Assembly (NCBI RefSeq): GCF_002240355.1
Contig: NZ_CP016353.1
Coordinates: 4,627,001 to 4,691,000, forward strand
Reading direction: 5' to 3'
Source of the DNA: Prauserella marina
GTDB lineage: Bacteria; Actinomycetota; Actinomycetes; Mycobacteriales; Pseudonocardiaceae
DNA length: 64,000 bases
Positions 17,167 to 26,638 of the stretch are shown here, one piece after another. Below the pieces are notes generated by a model. That model was not told where the DNA came from, did no database searches, and saw nothing but the letters and a program-made list of their open reading frames with translations. Position 1 is the first letter of the stretch; the number at the start of each line of letters is the position of its first letter. The translations under genes and the position numbers were made by a program.

Positions 17167-18036
17167 ATGAGCGGATTCGCCGGGCTCGACCCGCTGCTGC
17201 CGGAGCGGGTGGACGCGGGCGAAGGCGAGCGGATCGGCACGGCACTTCCTGGTGGCGGCCAGGTCACCGGAGTGCTGTACCGGGCGAGCCACGAGGGACT
17301 GACCGGGTTGTGGCACGCGCGGCACACGTGGGAACTGACGCCGTCGACTCCGGCTCCGGGCGCCGCCGGTATGACCGCGCTGCTGCGGGCGGTGCGCGAC
17401 CGGATCACGGCAAGCGGCGCCTCGGCCGATTCGGCCGTCGCCGTCACCTGGCCGAGCAGGGCCGTCGACGTCATCCCCGCTCTTGTGGAACGCGGTCTCG
17501 TCCCCTACAGCGTGCTCGCGGTGCGTGACCGGCTCCAGCGACCGGAACCGGCTGGCGGCGTCGCGGTTCGCCGCGCCGGCGAAGCCGATCTCGACGAACT
17601 GACCGCGCTGTGGCTGAGCGAACTGCGTTACGGCGCGCTCGTCGGCTCGTCGGTGCCCCGGGAGGGGGCGGCCGAGCTGCTCGCGGGTGAACTGCGCAGG
17701 GCACTCGGGTCAGGCGAACCGGTCTGGGTAGCCGAATCGGGCGGCATCCCGGTCGGGTTCGCCGCATGCGGAAGGCCCTCTCCCGACGTCCGGCGGCTCC
17801 CGCAGGGAGGATGGGGACACGTCGGCACGGTGTCGGTGGCCTCGGCCGAGCGCGGCACCGGCATCGGCAGAGCGCTGATGGCGACGGCGCACAGGGAACT
17901 GCTCCGCGAGGGCGCGCGCGGCACGTTCCTGTTCTACAGTCCGCACAACGCGCTGTCGTCGGTGTTCTGGCACCGCCAGGGTTATCGTCCTTTGTGGACA
18001 ACCTGGGAGGTCCGGCCGGCGTCAGCGCTGCGCTGA
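17167..18036 (+). CDS. GNAT family N-acetyltransferase (tandem paralogue 1)
   Basis: A 289-residue two-part protein. The N-terminal half is a degenerate GNAT-like module (FAGLDPLLPERV, VTWPSRAVDV). The C-terminal half has a clear acetyl-CoA motif, VGTVSVASAERGTGIGRALM, and the closing FWHRQGYRPLWTTWEVRP. ATG 17167 starts 10 bp after the methyltransferase stop. The adjacent downstream gene is a diverged paralogue with the same N- and C-terminal phrases. The substrate is unknown. Confidence 0.87.
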   Translation: MSGFAGLDPLLPERVDAGEGERIGTALPGGGQVTGVLYRASHEGLTGLWHARHTWELTPSTPAPGAAGMTALLRAVRDRITASGASADSAVAVTWPSRAVDVIPALVERGLVPYSVLAVRDRLQRPEPAGGVAVRRAGEADLDELTALWLSELRYGALVGSSVPREGAAELLAGELRRALGSGEPVWVAESGGIPVGFAACGRPSPDVRRLPQGGWGHVGTVSVASAERGTGIGRALMATAHRELLREGARGTFLFYSPHNALSSVFWHRQGYRPLWTTWEVRPASALR

Positions 18037-18046
18037 AGGGGGTGTC

Positions 18047-18811
18047 ATGCGGGCCGAGCTCGTCGTCGCACAGACCCACCGCTTCACGCGGATCGATCCG
18101 CTGCTGCCACCGGCCCGTCCTGTCGCGGAAGGACTCGAACTGGTGGCGACGCTGCCGGACGGCGACAGGGTCGCCGGGAAGCTCAGCGCGCCGACCACCG
18201 CCCCGGAGAACTGGATGCTGCACCCCGTCATCGGCGACAAGGGAACGCGGGGAATGGACGCGATCCTGCGGGCGGCGAGGGCGGCGCTGGATGGAACGGA
18301 GACTCAGCCAGCTGCCTCGTGCACGGTGACCTGGCCGAGCAGGGACGCCGAGGCGACGAGGGCGCTGCTGGACCATGGGTTCGCGCCGTCGTCGGCGCTC
18401 GCGATACGCACGGCGTCCGGCGAGCCCGCCTCCCCCGGCGACATCCGAATCCGTACCAGCCGCCCCTGCCTCGACACGTTCGTCCTCGACGCCGAACTCG
18501 CGGGCGCACCCGCGGGAACGGTCACCGTCAGCGAGGTCGATGTCGCTGACGCCGGCCCGCTCGGCGCTCTGCTGCTCACAGGAAGGTGGGGACTGCTCCG
18601 AGGTCCGCTCGTGCCGGAGACCGTCAGGCGCAGAGGCTCCGGATCGGCGCTCATGGCCGCCGCGCACGCCGAACTCGGCCGGGCGGGAATCGGCAGGAGC
18701 CACCTCGTTCACGATCCGCACGACCCGGTCACCACGGTGTTCCTGCACCGGCACGGCTACCGTCCACTGTGGACCACGTGGACGGCGAGGCCGCTGTCCG
18801 TGATGCGCTGA
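18047..18811 (+). CDS. GNAT-like acetyltransferase (tandem paralogue 2, diverged)
   Basis: A 254-residue paralogue of the preceding gene, sharing RIDPLLPPARPV at the N-terminus, VTWPSRDAEATRALL in the middle and FLHRHGYRPLWTTWTARP at the end. The acetyl-CoA loop is modified (RRRGSGSALMAAAHAELGRA instead of ERGTGIGRALM) and part of the second domain is shorter. It may retain acyltransferase activity or serve as a partner subunit. ATG 18047 has a G-rich ribosome site and lies 10 bp after the first copy. Confidence 0.82.
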   Translation: MRAELVVAQTHRFTRIDPLLPPARPVAEGLELVATLPDGDRVAGKLSAPTTAPENWMLHPVIGDKGTRGMDAILRAARAALDGTETQPAASCTVTWPSRDAEATRALLDHGFAPSSALAIRTASGEPASPGDIRIRTSRPCLDTFVLDAELAGAPAGTVTVSEVDVADAGPLGALLLTGRWGLLRGPLVPETVRRRGSGSALMAAAHAELGRAGIGRSHLVHDPHDPVTTVFLHRHGYRPLWTTWTARPLSVMR

Positions 18812-18916
18812 ACCGCCACCGCACACGGTCAGTGCCGCAACAGCGTTGCCCCGCTACATCACGCTTACCCCGGACGGCCTATTTTGCACAGACCCGTCGC
18901 AGCAGAAGGAGGCGTC

Positions 18917-19573
18917 ATGCAGGTGGTTGCCAACCGGGTCTCCGTGGCCGGTCCGCGCGGAACGGCATTGCCTTCCACCTCGCTCACGATCACGACCGGC
19001 GAACTGATCGTCGTCAACGGTGAGTCCGGCACCGGCTGCACCGCGTTCGGTCTCGCCCTCACCGGAGCGCTCCGGCCGGACACGGGCGAGGTGACCGTCG
19101 ATGGGGCGGCCGACCTCGCGAGACTCCGGAGACACAGCGCGCTGGTCGACGCTCCGCGAGTCAGCGCTCCCGAAGGCCAGCTGCCGGTTCACGACGTCGT
19201 CGCCGACGAGCTCGCCTTCGCGGACCTGCCGTCCGACCAGACCGCGGTGAGCCGCCTGCTGGCCGGCCACGACCTGTCCCGGCACGCGGAGACCAGGATC
19301 GACGACCTGCCAGCCGAGTCGCGGACCCGCCTGCTCACCGACCTCGCCGCGCTGCGACCGGACGTGCGGATGCTCGTACTCGACCGTCCCGACCGGCACA
19401 CCGGCGACGTCGAGGGCTGGCCGATGCTCGCGCACGAGCACGCCGAACGCGGCCTCGCGGTCGTCGTACTCACCGCCACGGTGAGCGTCTCCAGCCTGTT
19501 CCTGCCCGTGGCCCGCCTCGGTGAGCTGGATCAGCCTGCCGCGCAACGATGCGCCCCCGAGGTTCCGGTATGA
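18917..19573 (+). CDS. Degenerate ABC-type ATPase (probable pseudo-ATPase)
   Basis: A 218-residue protein with the outline of an ABC nucleotide-binding domain but damaged catalytic motifs. The Walker A position reads GESGTGCTA (residues 35-43) with Cys41 where Lys is needed. The signature region is DDLPAESRT rather than LSGGQ. Walker B reads MLVLDRPD (D156 followed by Arg157 instead of Glu). ATG 18917 has a perfect AAGGAGG five bases upstream, so it is well translated. It overlaps the following YhgE/Pip-type gene by 4 bp (ATGA), implying a complex. The role is probably regulatory or structural rather than transport-driving. Confidence 0.8.
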   Translation: MQVVANRVSVAGPRGTALPSTSLTITTGELIVVNGESGTGCTAFGLALTGALRPDTGEVTVDGAADLARLRRHSALVDAPRVSAPEGQLPVHDVVADELAFADLPSDQTAVSRLLAGHDLSRHAETRIDDLPAESRTRLLTDLAALRPDVRMLVLDRPDRHTGDVEGWPMLAHEHAERGLAVVVLTATVSVSSLFLPVARLGELDQPAAQRCAPEVPV

Positions 19574-21462
19574 GGACACGGTCATCGCGCGCCGTTGCTC
19601 ACGTCGCGGCACGAATCAGAAAGGGCACGAAGGACGGCCGGTCGGGCGTCAGGGCCGCGTTCCGGATCGCGGTCGGCGAACTGCGCAGGACGGCAGGCAA
19701 CCCGAAAGGCAAGCTCGCCGTCGCGGCGCTGCTGCTGCTTCCGCTGCTCTACGCCTCGGCACAGCTGCTGATCACCCACGACCCCGACGACCGGCTCGAT
19801 TCCTTGTCCGCCGCGCTCGTCGACGACGACAAGGGCGGCGGCCTCGGCGCGCGACTGGCCGGAGAACTCGGCACGGACGGCGGCTTCGCGTGGGAGGCCA
19901 CTTCGGCGAACAAGGCGGAAAACGGGCTCGGCAACGGCGATTACGCCTTCACCGTGACCATTCCGGAAGGCTTCGCCGACGGGCTGGCGCCGGGAGCCGG
20001 TGCCCCCGCCCCGCTCGCGCTGACCGTCGGCGAGGACGGCGGCTATCTCTCCACCGCCATCGCGAGCCAGGTGACCGAGCAGGTGCGGGCCGCGATCGCC
20101 GAGGTGGCAGGCGAAGGCGCCGCGAACCGGGTCCACGTCGACCTCGTCACGGTCACGGGCTCACCTCGGCAGGCGGCTCAGCTCGCCGAATCGGCCCGCG
20201 AACTCGGCGAAGGCGAGCGAGCGCTCGCCACCGTCTCCGGAAGGCTCGCCACCGGGGGTACCGGGCTCGCGACGGGACTGACCACCCTGAGGGCCGGCAC
20301 CGAGCAACTACCCGCGCAGACGGCGAAACTGGCGACCGGCGCCGAGCAGGTCGCCACGGGGGCCACCACGGCGGCAGCCGTGGGAAACCAGCTCGTGAGC
20401 GGTTCGGCGACCCTGCGCGCCACGCTGGACGACGCACACGGCGAGCTGACACAGCGCCTGCGCGCAGGAGGACTGAGCGAGGCCGAGGTGACACACGCGG
20501 TCGAGGTGTTCGGCAGGCTTCGCGTACCGATCGACGCGGCGACGACTCAGGCGAGGCAGGCCGCGGCCGACCTGCGCGTGCTGGCCGACGGCTCGCACAG
20601 GGTGGCGACGGCGAACCGGCAACTCGCCACGGCGACCTCGACACTGACCACCGGGATCGCCGACGCTTCCGACCACGCCAACGAGCTCGCGGGCACCGCT
20701 GCCCGGCTCCACGAGGGAGTGGTCACCTCGGCCGACAACACGTCGAGGTTCGCCGCCGACGCCGACGCCCTGCACACCGCGTCGGGTCAGGAACGCGGTG
20801 ACGCCAGCGGTGCCGGGCTGCCGCCCCTGAGTTCCGCCGATTCTCCCGGCGGCCCTCCGGCGACGGAACGCACGGCGATCGCCCCCGTCGTGCTGGGGCT
20901 TGCGGCCTGGATCGGCGCGATGGCGCTGTTTCTGCTCCTCCGCCCGCTCTCGGTACGAGCGCTCGCCGCGGGGGTCGCATCGTGGCGGGTGAGCCTCGGC
21001 GGCTGGCTGCCCGGCGCCGCGCTCGGAGCGGCACAGGTGCTCGTCCTGTTCGCGGTGGTGGCGTGGCTTTCCGGGCTCGAAGCGGGGATTCCCGCCTCGG
21101 CGGGGCTTCTCGTGCTGATCGCGCTGACCTTCACCGCCATCGGGCACGCGCTCGCGGCGCTGTTCGGCAGGATGGGCATCCTGCTCATGGGTGTCCTGCT
21201 GGCCGTGCAGTTCGTCAGCGTGGGCGCCGCGCTGCCGTGGCGGGACGTTCCGGACGCGCTCGGGCCGCTGAACGCCGTGCTGCCCATGGGCCACGCCGTC
21301 GAAGGGCTCCAGCACGCCCTGCTGCGCCAGGGTGACTCGCTCGTGCCCCACGTCGCGGTGCTGTGCGCCTACCTCGCCGTGGCCGCCGTGGTGTCCTGCC
21401 TTGCGGCGTCGCACCGTCGCGTGTGGACTCTCGACCGGCTGAGATCCACGCCCGCTCGGTGA
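19570..21462 (+). CDS. YhgE/Pip-type ABC-2 membrane protein
   Basis: A 630-residue membrane protein. One membrane segment lies near the N-terminus (KLAVAALLLLPLLYASAQLL). A large extracytoplasmic region of beta then long helical/coiled-coil structure with LATGGTGLATGLTTLRAGTE-type repeats follows. About five membrane segments lie at the C-terminus (VVLGLAAWIGAMALFLLLRP, then VLVLFAVVAWLSGL). This layout is that of YhgE/Pip (phage infection protein-like) family members. ATG 19570 overlaps the stop of the degenerate ATPase gene. Substrate and role unknown; such proteins are often linked to cell-envelope or secretion functions. Confidence 0.85.
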   Translation: MRTRSSRAVAHVAARIRKGTKDGRSGVRAAFRIAVGELRRTAGNPKGKLAVAALLLLPLLYASAQLLITHDPDDRLDSLSAALVDDDKGGGLGARLAGELGTDGGFAWEATSANKAENGLGNGDYAFTVTIPEGFADGLAPGAGAPAPLALTVGEDGGYLSTAIASQVTEQVRAAIAEVAGEGAANRVHVDLVTVTGSPRQAAQLAESARELGEGERALATVSGRLATGGTGLATGLTTLRAGTEQLPAQTAKLATGAEQVATGATTAAAVGNQLVSGSATLRATLDDAHGELTQRLRAGGLSEAEVTHAVEVFGRLRVPIDAATTQARQAAADLRVLADGSHRVATANRQLATATSTLTTGIADASDHANELAGTAARLHEGVVTSADNTSRFAADADALHTASGQERGDASGAGLPPLSSADSPGGPPATERTAIAPVVLGLAAWIGAMALFLLLRPLSVRALAAGVASWRVSLGGWLPGAALGAAQVLVLFAVVAWLSGLEAGIPASAGLLVLIALTFTAIGHALAALFGRMGILLMGVLLAVQFVSVGAALPWRDVPDALGPLNAVLPMGHAVEGLQHALLRQGDSLVPHVAVLCAYLAVAAVVSCLAASHRRVWTLDRLRSTPAR

Positions 21463-21473
21463 CATGCCGCGGT

Positions 21474-21502
21474 TGGCGGTCCCCACAGGGCGGGGACCGC
21501 CA
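21474..21502. terminator. Hairpin between convergent genes
   Basis: An 11-bp perfect inverted repeat (TGGCGGTCCCC / GGGGACCGCCA) with a 7-base loop, between the stop of the YhgE/Pip-type gene and the stop of polA. There is no T-run, so it may act as a GC-hairpin terminator for both strands. Confidence 0.7.
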
Positions 21503-21516
21503 TTCGCGCGTGCGGG

Positions 21517-24228
21517 TCAGTGAGCGGCGTCGTTCCAGGACTGGCCGAAACCCACCGAGACCTCAAGCGGTACGGCGAGGTCGTATGCCGCGCCCATCTC
21601 CTTGCGCACCAGCGACTCCACATCGGCGTGCTCGCCTTCGGCGACTTCGAGCACCAGTTCGTCGTGCACCTGCAACAGCACCCTGCTGCGAAGCTTCGCC
21701 TTGGCGAGAGCGCCGTGCACACCGAGCATGGCGACCTTGATGATGTCGGCCGCGCTGCCCTGGATGGGAGCGTTGAGCGCCATACGCTCCGCCATCTCCC
21801 TGCGCTGCCTGTTGTCGCTGGTGAGATCGGGCAGGTAACGGCGGCGGCCGAAGATCGTCTCGGTGTAGCCGTCCTTCGCTGCCTTCTCGACCACGCTGTG
21901 CAGGTAGTCGCGCACCCCACCGAACCGGGCGAAGTAGTCGTCCATCAACGTCTTCGCCTCGTCGGTGGAGATCCGCAACTGCTGGGAGAGGCCGTAGGCG
22001 GACAACCCGTAGGCGAGGCCGTAGTTCATGGCCTTGATCTTCGCCCGCTGCGCGCCGGTGACGTCGGCCGGTTCCACCGCGAACACCCGCGCCGCCGTCG
22101 CCGCGTGGAAATCGAAGCCCGACTGGAACGCCTCGATCAGTTCGGTGTCGCCGGAAAGGTGCGCCATGATGCGCATCTCGATCTGGCTGTAGTCGGCGGT
22201 CATCAACTGGTCGTAACCGGAGCCGACGACGAACGCCTCCCTGATCCGGCGGCCCTCGTCCGTCCTGATCGGAATGTTTTGCAGGTTGGGATCGACCGAG
22301 GAGAGCCGCCCCGTCGCCGCGATCGTCTGGTGCAGGGTGGTGTGAATCCGGCCATCGTCGGCGATCGACTTGATCAGCCCTTCGACCGTGGTGCGCAGCC
22401 TCGTCGCGTCCCGGTGTTCGAGCAGGTGTTGCAGGAACGGGTGCTCCGTCTTCTCGTACAGCGTCTGCAACGCGTCGGCGTCGGTGGTGTAGCCGGTTTT
22501 CGTGCGCTTTGTCTTCGGCATTTCCAGCTCGTCGAACAGCACAACCTGGAGTTGCTTCGGCGAGCCGAGGTTGATCTGCTTGCCGATGACGCGGTACGCC
22601 TCCTCCGTCGCCTGCTTGACCCTGCTCGCGTAGTGCGCTTCGAGCGTGGTGAGCTGGTCGAGGTCGACCGCGATGCCTGCCGCCTCAAGATCGGTGATGA
22701 CTTCGAGCAGCGGCAGTTCGATGCGGTCGAGCAGTTCGGCCCCGCCGATCTCGCGCAACTCGCCTGCGAGCGCGCCGGCCAATTCGGCGACCGCCTTCGC
22801 CCTCACCAGCTCGCCGTGAACGAGCTGGGTGTCGCCGTCGTCGGCGTCGAGCAGGGAGAGCTGGCCGTCGTCGGCCGATTCCTCCGAGCGCAGCTCCCTG
22901 TGCAGGTAGCGCAGCACGAGGTCGTCGAGCCCGAACGAACGCTGGCCTGGCCGCACCAGATACGCGGCCAGTTCGGTGTCCATCGCGAGCCCGCCGACCT
23001 TCCAGTTTCTGGCGAGCACGGCGTGCAGCGGCGCCTTGAGCGAATGTCCGACCTTGCGCACCGAAGGGTCGGCGAGCCAGGCGACCAGAGCCTTCTCGTC
23101 GCCTTCATCCACAGTGGACACGTCGACGTATGCGCCTTCGCCGTCGGGCGCCGCCAGCGTGACCGAGTGGAGATCGGCCCGCACCGAGGAGCCTGTCGCG
23201 CGGAAGGCGACGCCCGCCGTCGTCCCGGAGGGCACGTGCTCGTCGAGCCAGTCGGCGAGCGCACCAGGCTCCAGCGCGCCGCCGCTGACCTCGAACCCCT
23301 CGTCGGCCTCGGGCTCGGCGCTGGTGAGCGAGGCGAAAAGACGGTCGCGCAGCACCCTGAACTCCAGCTCGTCGAACAGCCGGTGCACCGCTTCCCTGTC
23401 CCACTGCTGCACGACGAGGTCGGCAGGCTGCTCGGCGAGTGGCACGTCCTTGACCAGCTCGGTGAGCTGCCGGTTGAGCATCACCGCGTCGATGTGGGCG
23501 CGCAGCGCGTCGCCGACCTTGCCCTTGACCTCGTCGACCCGGTCGACCAGCTCGCCGAGACTGCCGAACTGCTTGATCCACTTCGCCGCCGTCTTCTCGC
23601 CGACGCCGGGGATGCCAGGCAGGTTGTCGGAGGGGTCGCCGCGCAGTGCCGCGAAGTCGGGGTACTGCACCGGGGTGAGCCCGTACTTGTCCTCGACGGC
23701 CGCCGGGTCGAAGCGCACCAGATCCGAAACGCCCTTGCGCGGGTAGAGCACCGTCACCGAGCCGTCGACCAACTGCAACGCGTCGCGGTCGCCGGTACAG
23801 ATGAGCACCTCGTAGCCCTGCGCCTCTGCCTGGGAGGTGAGCGTGGCGATGAGGTCGTCGGCCTCGTAGCCCTCCTTCGCCAGCGAGGGAATGACCAGCG
23901 CCGCGAGGATTTCCTTGATCAGCTCGACCTGGCCCTTGAAGTCGTCCGGCGTCGTCGAGCGGTTGGCCTTGTAGTCGGCGAACGCCTCGGAACGGAACGT
24001 CTTCCTCGACACGTCAAACGCCACCGCGAGGTGAGTGGGGTTCTCGTCTCTCAGCAGGTTGATGAGCATGGAGGTGAACCCGAAGACAGCGTTGGTCACC
24101 TGACCCGTCGACGTGCGGAAACGGTCGGCCGGTACGGCGAAGAAGGCGCGATAGGCCATCGAATGACCGTCGATCAGCAACAGCCGGGGTGTGTCGTTCG
24201 CTACGGAGGTGTTCTGGTTGGGGCTCAC
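21517..24228 (-). CDS. polA: DNA polymerase I
   Basis: A 903-residue repair/replication polymerase. The N-terminal ~300 residues are the 5'-3' flap exonuclease (LLIDGHSMAYRAF, GEKTAAKWIKQFG helix-hairpin-helix). The middle domain occupies the 3'-5' exonuclease position but lacks the catalytic DxE, as in mycobacterial Pol I, so it is probably non-proofreading. The polymerase domain has motif A DYSQIEMRIMAHLSGD, motif B RAKIKAMNYGLAYGLSAYGL and motif C QVHDELVLEV. GTG 24228 is the start. It is part of the conserved uvrB-coaE-rpsA-polA order and divergent from the thioesterase gene. Confidence 0.97.
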   Translation of the reverse strand: MSPNQNTSVANDTPRLLLIDGHSMAYRAFFAVPADRFRTSTGQVTNAVFGFTSMLINLLRDENPTHLAVAFDVSRKTFRSEAFADYKANRSTTPDDFKGQVELIKEILAALVIPSLAKEGYEADDLIATLTSQAEAQGYEVLICTGDRDALQLVDGSVTVLYPRKGVSDLVRFDPAAVEDKYGLTPVQYPDFAALRGDPSDNLPGIPGVGEKTAAKWIKQFGSLGELVDRVDEVKGKVGDALRAHIDAVMLNRQLTELVKDVPLAEQPADLVVQQWDREAVHRLFDELEFRVLRDRLFASLTSAEPEADEGFEVSGGALEPGALADWLDEHVPSGTTAGVAFRATGSSVRADLHSVTLAAPDGEGAYVDVSTVDEGDEKALVAWLADPSVRKVGHSLKAPLHAVLARNWKVGGLAMDTELAAYLVRPGQRSFGLDDLVLRYLHRELRSEESADDGQLSLLDADDGDTQLVHGELVRAKAVAELAGALAGELREIGGAELLDRIELPLLEVITDLEAAGIAVDLDQLTTLEAHYASRVKQATEEAYRVIGKQINLGSPKQLQVVLFDELEMPKTKRTKTGYTTDADALQTLYEKTEHPFLQHLLEHRDATRLRTTVEGLIKSIADDGRIHTTLHQTIAATGRLSSVDPNLQNIPIRTDEGRRIREAFVVGSGYDQLMTADYSQIEMRIMAHLSGDTELIEAFQSGFDFHAATAARVFAVEPADVTGAQRAKIKAMNYGLAYGLSAYGLSQQLRISTDEAKTLMDDYFARFGGVRDYLHSVVEKAAKDGYTETIFGRRRYLPDLTSDNRQRREMAERMALNAPIQGSAADIIKVAMLGVHGALAKAKLRSRVLLQVHDELVLEVAEGEHADVESLVRKEMGAAYDLAVPLEVSVGFGQSWNDAAH

Positions 24229-24290
24229 GACCGTGAGTCTAGGGTGAGGCCCTGACAGTCCTGCCTGTCGTGTCGAACTAGGAGCGCTGA

Positions 24291-24734
24291 GTGACCGAGC
24301 ACGTGTCTGAAGAAGAGATCCGCGAGCAACTCGCGGGTATCAACCCAGAGGTCGCGAACCAGCAGCTCAACGACAAAGTCGGTCTTGCCTTCACCGAACT
24401 GGGCGCCGAGCGGGTCGTCGGCACGATGCCGGTCGCGGGCAATCTTCAGCCCTACGGGCTGCTGCACGGCGGGGCCAACGCGGTGCTCGCCGAAGCACTC
24501 GGCTCGACCGTCGCGGCGCTCAACGCGGGCGCGGGCAGGGCGGCGATGGGGCTCGAACTGTCCTGCACCCATCACAGGGCGGCCGTGGCAGGCGAGGTCA
24601 CCGGTGTCGCCGTTCCGCTGCACGTCGGCAGAAGCACCATCACCACGGAGATCGTCATCACCGACGAATCCGGCAAACGCACCTGCACGGCGCGGCTGAC
24701 CTGCATCGTCAGGGACAAGCCACCGGCGGCGTAA
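24291..24734 (+). CDS. PaaI-type hotdog-fold thioesterase
   Basis: A 147-residue acyl-CoA thioesterase of the PaaI/hotdog family. Key segments are GNLQPYGLLHGGANAVLAEA (the HGG substrate loop and long central helix) and GLELSCTHHRAAVAGEVTGV. GTG 24291 has AGGAG six bases upstream. It is divergent from polA, with a 62-bp shared control region. PaaI-like genes next to polA recur in actinobacteria. The substrate is probably an aromatic or short acyl-CoA. Confidence 0.93.
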   Translation: MTEHVSEEEIREQLAGINPEVANQQLNDKVGLAFTELGAERVVGTMPVAGNLQPYGLLHGGANAVLAEALGSTVAALNAGAGRAAMGLELSCTHHRAAVAGEVTGVAVPLHVGRSTITTEIVITDESGKRTCTARLTCIVRDKPPAA

Positions 24735-24744
24735 CGTAACGGCC

Positions 24745-25710
24745 GTGGATCTGGAACCGGCCCAGGTACGCGCCTTCGTCGTCACGGCGGAACTGAGGAA
24801 CTTCAGCAGGGCGGCGGAGAAGCTGTTCCTGAGCCAGCAGGCACTCTCCAAGCGCATCGGCAGGCTTGAGCACGTCCTCGGCGTCTCGCTGTTCGCGCGC
24901 ACCAATCGCGCGGTCGAACTGACCCACGACGGAGCCAGGTTCCTGCCGCACGCCGAGGAGTTCCTCCGGGCGCACGACGCCGCTCTTTCCGCGTGGGCCG
25001 CCGACGACCGCCCCGTGCGGATCGACCTCGTCGACAACCGGCTCTCCCCCATGTTCATGCTGCGCAGGCTCGCCGAGCGCGATCCGGCGTTGCGAGTGGA
25101 GCGTTCGTGGCGCCACGGGCTGGCGAACACGATGGAACCGTTGCTGCGTGGTGAGGTCGATCTCGCCTTCGGCAGGGTCGGCGGCCACGGGACGGAGCTG
25201 GCGGCGGAGCTGACCCACCGGCTCGTCAGACTGGAACCGCTCGTGGCGCTGCTGCCGCCGGAGCACCGGCTCGCCGATGGGCCCGCCGTCAGGATGACCG
25301 ACCTGCGCGAAGAGGGAATCTGGCTGCCCTCGCTCGCCGGGCCCGCCGAATGGCTGGGTTTCCTGCGCGCGATGAGCGATCAGCTCGGCGTAGCGCTCGA
25401 CGATTCCGGCATCACCTTCGACCTGCGGCACACGCTCGAACAGACCCGCAACGCCGAGAACAGGGTCACCCTGGCCGGCGCCGACATGGACCTCGCCCCC
25501 GACCTCGGTCTGCGGGTGCTTCCGTTCGAACCGAGCCCGCTGTTTCCGTGGTCGGTCATCTGGCGCAAGGACATGAAGCGGCCTTCGGTACGCAAGGTCC
25601 TCGATCTCGCCGGCGAGACGAGCGAGGCGGAGGGCTGGTGCGAACACGACCCCGAACGCTGTTGGCTTGCCGGCCTGGTCAGCGCAGGTACCGCGCGAAC
25701 CAGGCGGTGA
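24745..25710 (+). CDS. LysR-family transcriptional regulator
   Basis: A 321-residue regulator. The N-terminal winged helix-turn-helix is clear (VRAFVVTAELRNFSRAAEKL, FLSQQALSKRIGRLEHVLGV), followed by the effector-binding domain. GTG 24745 lies 10 bp after the thioesterase stop, so the two are co-transcribed. The last 32 bp overlap the 3' end of the convergent hydrolase gene. The ligand is unknown; the hydrolase or thioesterase are candidate targets. Confidence 0.93.
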   Translation: MDLEPAQVRAFVVTAELRNFSRAAEKLFLSQQALSKRIGRLEHVLGVSLFARTNRAVELTHDGARFLPHAEEFLRAHDAALSAWAADDRPVRIDLVDNRLSPMFMLRRLAERDPALRVERSWRHGLANTMEPLLRGEVDLAFGRVGGHGTELAAELTHRLVRLEPLVALLPPEHRLADGPAVRMTDLREEGIWLPSLAGPAEWLGFLRAMSDQLGVALDDSGITFDLRHTLEQTRNAENRVTLAGADMDLAPDLGLRVLPFEPSPLFPWSVIWRKDMKRPSVRKVLDLAGETSEAEGWCEHDPERCWLAGLVSAGTARTRR

Positions 25711-26488
25711 ACTCGGCGTCGGCCACCTCGGCGTGCTCGGTCTGCGGAGCTGCCTCGACGCCCGGTTCCTCGGCGAGCGCGTGTGCCATGCCGGGTACCT
25801 CGACGAGCTTGGCTTCGGCACCGAGTGCGGCGCGCAACTCCACCGCGGGCTCACGGAAACCCGGGTCGTCGTCGCCTCCGACGACGAGCAGCACGGGCAC
25901 GCCGAGTTCCTTCGCCCTGCGCACGTAGTCGTATTTGTCGGCGACGGCCGAGGAGCGTTCGCTCCACTCGTACTCGACGCCGAAGCTCCGTTCGTTCGCG
26001 CCGACCGCGCCCCGCAGGCTGCACACGGGACTCACCAATGCCGCGGCGGCGACCGGGACGTCGGCCCTCGCGGTGACCTCCAGAGCCACGCCCGCGCCTG
26101 CCGATCCTCCGGCGACCCCGACCGGGGAGTCGGTGATGGACAGTCGATCGCGCAACGCGGCGACGACGGAAGGGAACTCGGCTGCCGCCTGTTCGACGAC
26201 CGGCTCCGCCACGTTGAGGACATAGTCGCTCGCGGCGAGCGCGAAGAACTCCTCAGCACCTCCCTTCGGCGCTCTCGCGCCGAACATCGGCAGGCCGAGG
26301 TAGACCCGCCACGCGGGGAGTCCCGTCATCGGCAGCGCGGCGGCCATCGCCGACTCGCTGCGTGGCGCGTCCATGAGGTGCCAGGTGACCACGAGCGGAG
26401 CGGGACCGGTGACGCCGCCCGGTGGCAGCGCGACGAACGGCACCCCTTCGACGACGCCGGTGATCTCCGTGTTGTCGGCCGGTCGCAT
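25679..26488 (-). CDS. Alpha/beta hydrolase
   Basis: A 269-residue serine hydrolase. The nucleophile elbow is GVAGGSAGAGVAL (GxSxG). The acid lies in the GDDDPGF region and the catalytic His in VPGMAHALAEEPG. ATG 26488 (MRPADNTEITG) is chosen because GGGAGGA lies just upstream; the longer in-frame reading to 26944 is antisense to another gene. It is convergent with the LysR gene, overlapping by 32 bp. The substrate is unknown. Confidence 0.9.
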   Translation of the reverse strand: MRPADNTEITGVVEGVPFVALPPGGVTGPAPLVVTWHLMDAPRSESAMAAALPMTGLPAWRVYLGLPMFGARAPKGGAEEFFALAASDYVLNVAEPVVEQAAAEFPSVVAALRDRLSITDSPVGVAGGSAGAGVALEVTARADVPVAAAALVSPVCSLRGAVGANERSFGVEYEWSERSSAVADKYDYVRRAKELGVPVLLVVGGDDDPGFREPAVELRAALGAEAKLVEVPGMAHALAEEPGVEAAPQTEHAEVADAEFTAWFARYLR

Positions 26489-26638
26489 GTTTCCTCCCGC
26501 ACTTGTCGGTTCTGTTGTGGACTCCAGTAAACGACCGGCGCGACCCCTCGGTCCAACAGCTTTCGGCTGCCCCGCGACAACCAACGGTTGTGATGGAGGG
26601 CCCGCGTCGCCGCGAAGCCGGACGGCTAGCCTGGCCCG

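Noticed and set aside
21520-24255. 911-residue plus-strand open frame opposite polA
   Set aside because: Antisense shadow of the minus-strand DNA polymerase I gene; Arg/Leu/Val-rich composition without domains, produced by GC-rich codon bias.
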